Assembly: GCA_027451265.1 (NCBI GenBank)
Contig: DAIDJT010000074.1
Location: 1-10,004 of the forward strand
Length of the DNA stretch: 10,004 bases
DNA from: Bacteroidales bacterium
Lineage (GTDB): Bacteria > Bacteroidota > Bacteroidia > Bacteroidales > VadinHA17
Direction of reading: 5' to 3'
Below the pieces are notes generated by a model. It searched no databases. It worked only from the letters and a program-made list of their open reading frames with translations, and was not told where the DNA came from. Numbering within the stretch: the first letter of the stretch is position 1; each line of letters starts with the position of its first letter. The translations under genes and the position numbers were made by a program. Below are positions 7,550 to 10,004 of this stretch, one piece after another.

Positions 7550-8323
7550 ATGAAAAGAACAGTAATTTTATTCACCGTCGCCGCAATGGCAATAATGTTT
7601 TCATCAGCTGGCGCATACGGCCAGGAAACAACAACAAAAGCTGCTGATGAAAAGAAGAAACAGGAAGAGCTTCTGCAGCAGGCAGAACTTCAGAAGAAGG
7701 CCGAATACCAGAAACAGCAGGCACTCAATGAAGAGCTGAAGCAGAAGCAGGCAGACATTGAGGCCAAGAGGAAGGAGATCCAGGAGAAGATGAAAGCGAT
7801 GGAGGCAAAGGGTGCAGAAAAGAACAAGGAGCTGGAGTATTATTACCAGGAGTATGCTGACATGAGCAGGCATGCCGGTAACCTCTACCGTGATATGCCG
7901 GTGGTGGTAATGCCTGAACTTAATGATCTGAATGAGTATATTGACCTGGGCCGGGATGCCGGGAACAACATATATTATTATAAGAGTCAGGGTTTTGGCA
8001 GCAAGCCTGGTTCATCATGGAATTATTCGCGTCAGGTGATGGAGGCAACCTTTACCAACGAACTGACGATGAGTTCAGATGACTCAAAGAGTGTCAATCT
8101 CTCCGTTTCGGGGGATTGTGCCGAGGGGTCAATGGCTGTAACCATCATCATGCCTGACGGGAAGCAGCTCTCGGAAGTCGTTCTTGATGAGAACGGGAGC
8201 CTGAACTGGAGGAAGAATTTTGAGACCGGTGAGGGGAACGGTTGGAAGAACGGCAAATGGACATTCAGGATTAAGGCTAAGGCCGCAACGGGAAACCTTC
8301 GTATTTCATTGAACTCTTACTGA
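7550..8323 (+). CDS. Secreted coiled-coil protein with C-terminal beta domain, function unknown
   Basis: I do not recognise a named family. The 257-residue product starts with a clear Sec signal peptide (MKRTVILFTVAAMAIMF, cleavage likely after AYG at about residue 24). Residues about 28-100 are a Lys/Gln/Glu-rich helical coiled coil, followed by a Tyr-rich segment (YYYQEY, then IYYYKSQGFG) and a C-terminal beta-rich domain (about 160-257). That domain has alternating hydrophobics in SVNLSVSG, AVTIIMPDGK, GKWTFRIKAKAATGNLRISL and a single cysteine (Cys190). A periplasmic location is expected. It is transcribed divergently from a two-component operon with a shared 135-bp control region containing the 11-bp repeats, so it is probably a target of that system. 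It may be an envelope-stress effector or signal modulator, by analogy of layout only with cpxP beside cpxRA. A likely terminator follows. Confidence 0.8.
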   Translation: MKRTVILFTVAAMAIMFSSAGAYGQETTTKAADEKKKQEELLQQAELQKKAEYQKQQALNEELKQKQADIEAKRKEIQEKMKAMEAKGAEKNKELEYYYQEYADMSRHAGNLYRDMPVVVMPELNDLNEYIDLGRDAGNNIYYYKSQGFGSKPGSSWNYSRQVMEATFTNELTMSSDDSKSVNLSVSGDCAEGSMAVTIIMPDGKQLSEVVLDENGSLNWRKNFETGEGNGWKNGKWTFRIKAKAATGNLRISLNSY

Positions 8324-8359
8324 TTTCTGGTTTTCTGCTTTTTATTGGTTCAGATCAGC

Positions 8360-8399
8360 GGTCCGGGTATGAATCGGGGGAGATTCGCCCGGACCTTTT
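8360..8399 (+). terminator. Probable intrinsic terminator after the secreted-protein gene
   Basis: GGTCCGGG (8360-8367) pairs perfectly with CCCGGACC (8388-8395). An inner GAATC/GATTC stem (8371-8375 with 8382-8386) lies beyond a small internal bulge. The tail is TTTT at 8396-8399. The short T-run makes it a moderate terminator, but its location 37 bp after the stop fits. Confidence 0.6.
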
Positions 8400-8428
8400 G
8401 CGGAGACGGATCCAGGGTCCGTCTCCGC
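8400..8428. other. Second perfect 11-bp hairpin between terminator and metal-binding gene
   Basis: GCGGAGACGGA (8400-8410) and TCCGTCTCCGC (8418-8428) form a perfect 11-bp stem with a 7-base loop, followed by TTCTGTTT. It may be a second, tandem terminator. CGGACC at 8390-8395 in the first hairpin could alternatively pair with GGTCCG at 8416-8421, so the two stems can compete. It lies upstream of the predicted promoter at 8450-8480, so it would not be in that transcript. Confidence 0.5.
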
Positions 8429-8449
8429 TTCTGTTTACGTGATTTTAGT

Positions 8450-8480
8450 TTTGCCCCGTGACGCCAGATTGTTAATTTTG
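8450..8480 (+). promoter_or_regulatory. Consensus Bacteroidota promoter for the metal-binding lipoprotein
   Basis: TTTG at 8450-8453 and TAATTTTG at 8473-8480 exactly match the -33 (TTTG) and -7 (TAnnTTTG) elements, with 19 bases between them, within the usual 19-21. The -7 box ends 19 bp before the ATG at 8500, so the leader is very short. The strong match suggests basal transcription modulated by a repressor. A weak dyad around the -7 box is not convincing as a Zur site. Confidence 0.75.
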
Positions 8481-8499
8481 CATTGCGAGAAAACCTGGC

Positions 8500-9576
8500 A
8501 TGAAAAAACAGATAATATTACTTTCAGTTATTGCTCTTGCGGTGGCATCGTGCGGGACCCGCTCTTCGCACGGCAATGAGGGGAGAGTGGTTACTGTGAC
8601 CATACCTCCGTTTGCGTGGTTTGTTGAGCAGATAGGAGGGGATGATTTTAAAGTGAATGTGCTCCTTCCGCCCGGTGCGGACCACCATATATGGGAGCCT
8701 CTTCCGGCTCAGATAAGCGCTCTCTCCGGCTCCGAAGCATTTATAATGAACGGACAGCTCGGATTCGAGCATGCCTGGATGGACCGGTTCAGGCAGGTCA
8801 ATCCTGACATGAAGGTGCTGGACCTGTCCCGGAATATTCAGCTCATATGGCCCCGACACCCTTCTGGCATCGGGGTTTCGGCCCCTCTTAATGCGGAGCC
8901 TCAATCTGAAGGTCTGATCCGCCAGCCGGCGGATGAAGGTCTGAAGGTCGGAGGTGATGAGAGTTCACGTCCTGTCACGGGCGGGGTAACCGCGGAGGAC
9001 ACGTCTGCATCCGGGCATCAGCATGAAGGAAATGAATCATTTGCTGAGGGCGACGGGGAAGATCACCAGGGACATGCGCACGGCGGTCCTGACCCGCACT
9101 ACTGGATGTCTCCTGTGGATGCAAGGATCATGGCCCGGGATATTCGTGATTTTCTTGCTGAGCTCAATCCCTCCTCCGAAGGAAAGTATGATGCAAACCT
9201 TGCTGTCGTCAACCGGAAGATTGCTGAGGTAGATTCAGTTGTTCGTGCTGCTGTTGACAGGGGCGTACACAAAACGGTTCTGATCTACCACCCGGCGCTG
9301 GCGTACATGGGTCGCGACTATGGTTTTGAACAGGTGTCATTCGAGGATGAGGGCAAGAACCCTTCTCCGGCGAGAATGAAGGAGCTGATTGACCTTGCCC
9401 GGGTGAAGGAAATAAAGATTATCTTCATACAGGCGGAGTATGATGTGCGCAATGCGCAGTCGCTCTCCCGTGAGACGGGTACGAGGCTTGTTGTCATCAA
9501 TCCGATGAACCCTGAGTGGCCGGAGGCTGTTATAGAAGTTGCCAGGGCATTGGGCGGCAGAGATTTTCGATTTTAG
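8500..9576 (+). CDS. znuA: Zinc/manganese-type ABC transporter substrate-binding lipoprotein (ZnuA-like)
   Basis: The solute-binding component (SBP family 9, TroA/ZnuA type) of a metal ABC importer. The N-terminus has a lipoprotein signal, with lipobox LAVASC and lipidated Cys18. Conserved ligand regions are PPGADHHIWEP (His62/His63), DPHYWMSP (His200) and IYHPALAYMGRDYG (His264). The C-terminal segment has FIQAEYDVRNAQSL, a possible fourth ligand region. Between about 119 and 199 the usual short His-rich loop is expanded to some 80 residues. Its first part is low-complexity and poor in His; its end is acidic and His-rich (GHQHEGNESFAEG, then DHQGHAHGGPDPH). His-rich loops favour zinc over manganese, but specificity is inferred. 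At 334 the protein reads Asn-Pro where Bacteroidota relatives, from memory, read Asp-Pro. No ATPase or permease gene is in the window, and an IS begins about 42 bp downstream. Confidence 0.88.
   Translation: MKKQIILLSVIALAVASCGTRSSHGNEGRVVTVTIPPFAWFVEQIGGDDFKVNVLLPPGADHHIWEPLPAQISALSGSEAFIMNGQLGFEHAWMDRFRQVNPDMKVLDLSRNIQLIWPRHPSGIGVSAPLNAEPQSEGLIRQPADEGLKVGGDESSRPVTGGVTAEDTSASGHQHEGNESFAEGDGEDHQGHAHGGPDPHYWMSPVDARIMARDIRDFLAELNPSSEGKYDANLAVVNRKIAEVDSVVRAAVDRGVHKTVLIYHPALAYMGRDYGFEQVSFEDEGKNPSPARMKELIDLARVKEIKIIFIQAEYDVRNAQSLSRETGTRLVVINPMNPEWPEAVIEVARALGGRDFRF
8851..8875. repeat. Palindromic DNA within the expanded loop of the metal-binding gene (first hairpin)
   Basis: CCCCGA (8851-8856) pairs with TCGGGG (8870-8875), with two additional inner C-G pairs after a 2-base mismatch. 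GGGG at 8872-8875 can alternatively pair with CCCC at 8882-8885. It lies at the start of the insertion absent from ordinary family members and resembles a palindromic repeat that has become coding sequence. Confidence 0.45.
8908..8944. repeat. Perfect hairpin flanked by 10-bp direct repeats inside the metal-binding gene
   Basis: ATCCGCCAGCCGGCGGAT (8917-8934) is a perfect 7-bp stem with a 4-base loop. It is bracketed by direct copies of GAAGGTCTGA at 8908-8917 and 8935-8944. The structure is what a small REP-like palindromic element with flanking duplication would leave. It is translated in frame as part of the unusual loop (EGLIRQPADEGLK). Its abundance elsewhere in the genome is unknown. 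Confidence 0.6.
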
Positions 9577-9636
9577 ATCTTCGGTTGCCGGATTACACAA
9601 ACAACTCAAATCGCAAATTGTCGGTGCCTGAAATAC

Positions 9637-9658
9637 GTTGACCGAAAAAACGGTTAAC
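9637..9658. repeat. Inverted repeat just upstream of orfA
   Basis: GTTGACCG (9637-9644) and CGGTTAAC (9651-9658) are inverted copies matching at seven of eight positions around an A6 spacer. The repeat ends three bases before the OrfA ATG. It may be a transposase-binding or autoregulatory site, or a hairpin limiting read-in translation from outside the element; both are inference. Confidence 0.5.
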
Positions 9659-9661
9659 AGT

Positions 9662-10004
9662 ATGACAAAAGTAAACTATTTTGATTATGAGAAGAAGCCT
9701 CAATATCAGAGGTACTTCAGTGATGAGTTCAAGCGAAGGAAAGTCAGGGAATTAGAGAAAAGGGTGACAAGCATTACCGATATTTGCAGATCCTATGGAG
9801 TCAGCAGGACTTCAGTTTATAGATGGATTTATAAATACTCGGCAATGGCAAAGAAACAGGAAAAACAGGTAGTTGAAGCAAAGAGCGACACGCAGAGGAT
9901 CAAGGCTTTGGAAGAGCGTATCAAAGAGCTTGAGAGGATAGTAGGACAGAAGCAGTTATTGCTTGAGTTCAAGGACAAGATGATAGAGATAGCAGAGGAG
10001 ACTT
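9662..10004 (+). CDS. IS3-family transposase OrfA (DNA-binding subunit), 3'-partial
   Basis: The first 114 residues of an OrfA-type protein. It begins MTKVNYFDYEKKPQYQRYF, a start I associate with Bacteroidota IS3-family transposases. A helix-turn-helix lies at about 36-58 (TSITDICRSYGVSRTSVYRW), followed by a basic stretch and a leucine-zipper-like coiled coil at about 79-110 (ALEERIKELERIVGQKQ) that would mediate multimerisation. In IS3 elements, OrfA binds the terminal inverted repeats and is fused to the DDE-type OrfB by programmed -1 frameshifting. OrfB and the slippery site would lie beyond the window. The reading frame is open to the last base, so the stop is not visible. No Shine-Dalgarno is seen. 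Confidence 0.87.
   Translation, partial: MTKVNYFDYEKKPQYQRYFSDEFKRRKVRELEKRVTSITDICRSYGVSRTSVYRWIYKYSAMAKKQEKQVVEAKSDTQRIKALEERIKELERIVGQKQLLLEFKDKMIEIAEET

Larger units (their letters stand above)
9619..10004 (+). mobile_element. IS3-family insertion sequence, left end and orfA, truncated by window edge
   Basis: The orfA gene at 9662 identifies the element as IS3-like. The left boundary is inferred as TGTCGGTGCCTG starting near 9619, because IS3 ends typically begin with TG. The right end, orfB and target duplication are beyond the window, so the boundary cannot be verified. The element is visibly more AT-rich than the flanking genes, consistent with acquisition. Confidence 0.65.

Noticed and set aside
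7604..7873. A Leu/Phe-rich minus-strand frame resembling a membrane peptide
   Set aside because: Antisense translation of Lys/Glu/Gln codons gives Leu/Phe-rich sequence. The plus-strand gene has a signal peptide and ribosome-binding site.
8472..8484. Zur/Fur-type operator over the metal-binding gene promoter
   Set aside because: The dyad TGTTAATTTTGCA is symmetric at only about 8 of 13 positions, largely because of the AT-rich promoter itself.

Overview
The window looks like a chromosomal segment of a Bacteroidota bacterium, probably an anaerobic or environmental Bacteroidales-type organism. The evidence is the gene families (a propeller/triple-tyrosine sensor regulator joined to a LuxR-type helix-turn-helix, an RprXY-like two-component pair, an OrfA typical of Bacteroidota IS3-family elements) and the promoter style. 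An exact TTTG-N19-TAnnTTTG promoter precedes the metal-binding lipoprotein gene, and TAnnTTTG-like boxes lie on both strands of the divergent intergenic region.

Layout. (1) 2-2395, plus strand: the C-terminal part of a large GH94-type glycoside phosphorylase-like enzyme, cut by the window edge and carrying an unusual six-unit heptad repeat. (2) 2457-5273, plus: a membrane-anchored sensor/transcription factor with an extracytoplasmic propeller, a Y_Y_Y domain, one membrane span, a coiled coil and a LuxR-type HTH. It is probably the local regulator of glycan use. (3) 5382-7414, minus, convergent with the previous gene: a histidine kinase and an OmpR-family response regulator overlapping by ATGA. 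(4) 7415-7549: a divergent control region with three ATTAACC copies at an exact 11-bp period, the hallmark spacing of OmpR/PhoB-family operators. (5) 7550-8323, plus: an unrecognised secreted coiled-coil/beta-domain protein, divergent from the two-component genes in an arrangement like cpxP/cpxRA. (6) 8360-8428: two consecutive GC-rich hairpins, the first a likely terminator. (7) 8500-9576, plus: a zinc/manganese-type ABC transporter binding lipoprotein (ZnuA-like) with a His-rich loop enlarged by low-complexity sequence that contains palindromic DNA. (8) 9619-10004, plus: the left end and orfA of an IS3-family insertion sequence, starting about 42 bp after the lipoprotein stop and running off the window.

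The genes appear to form three functional blocks: carbohydrate phosphorolysis with its sensor, an envelope-signalling module (kinase, regulator, probable secreted target), and metal uptake whose downstream neighbourhood has been invaded by an IS. The most interesting candidate system is the divergent two-component/secreted-protein module with its 11-bp operator. No tRNA, rRNA or CRISPR array was seen, and no gene-free stretch exceeds 300 bases; the longest is 8324-8499.
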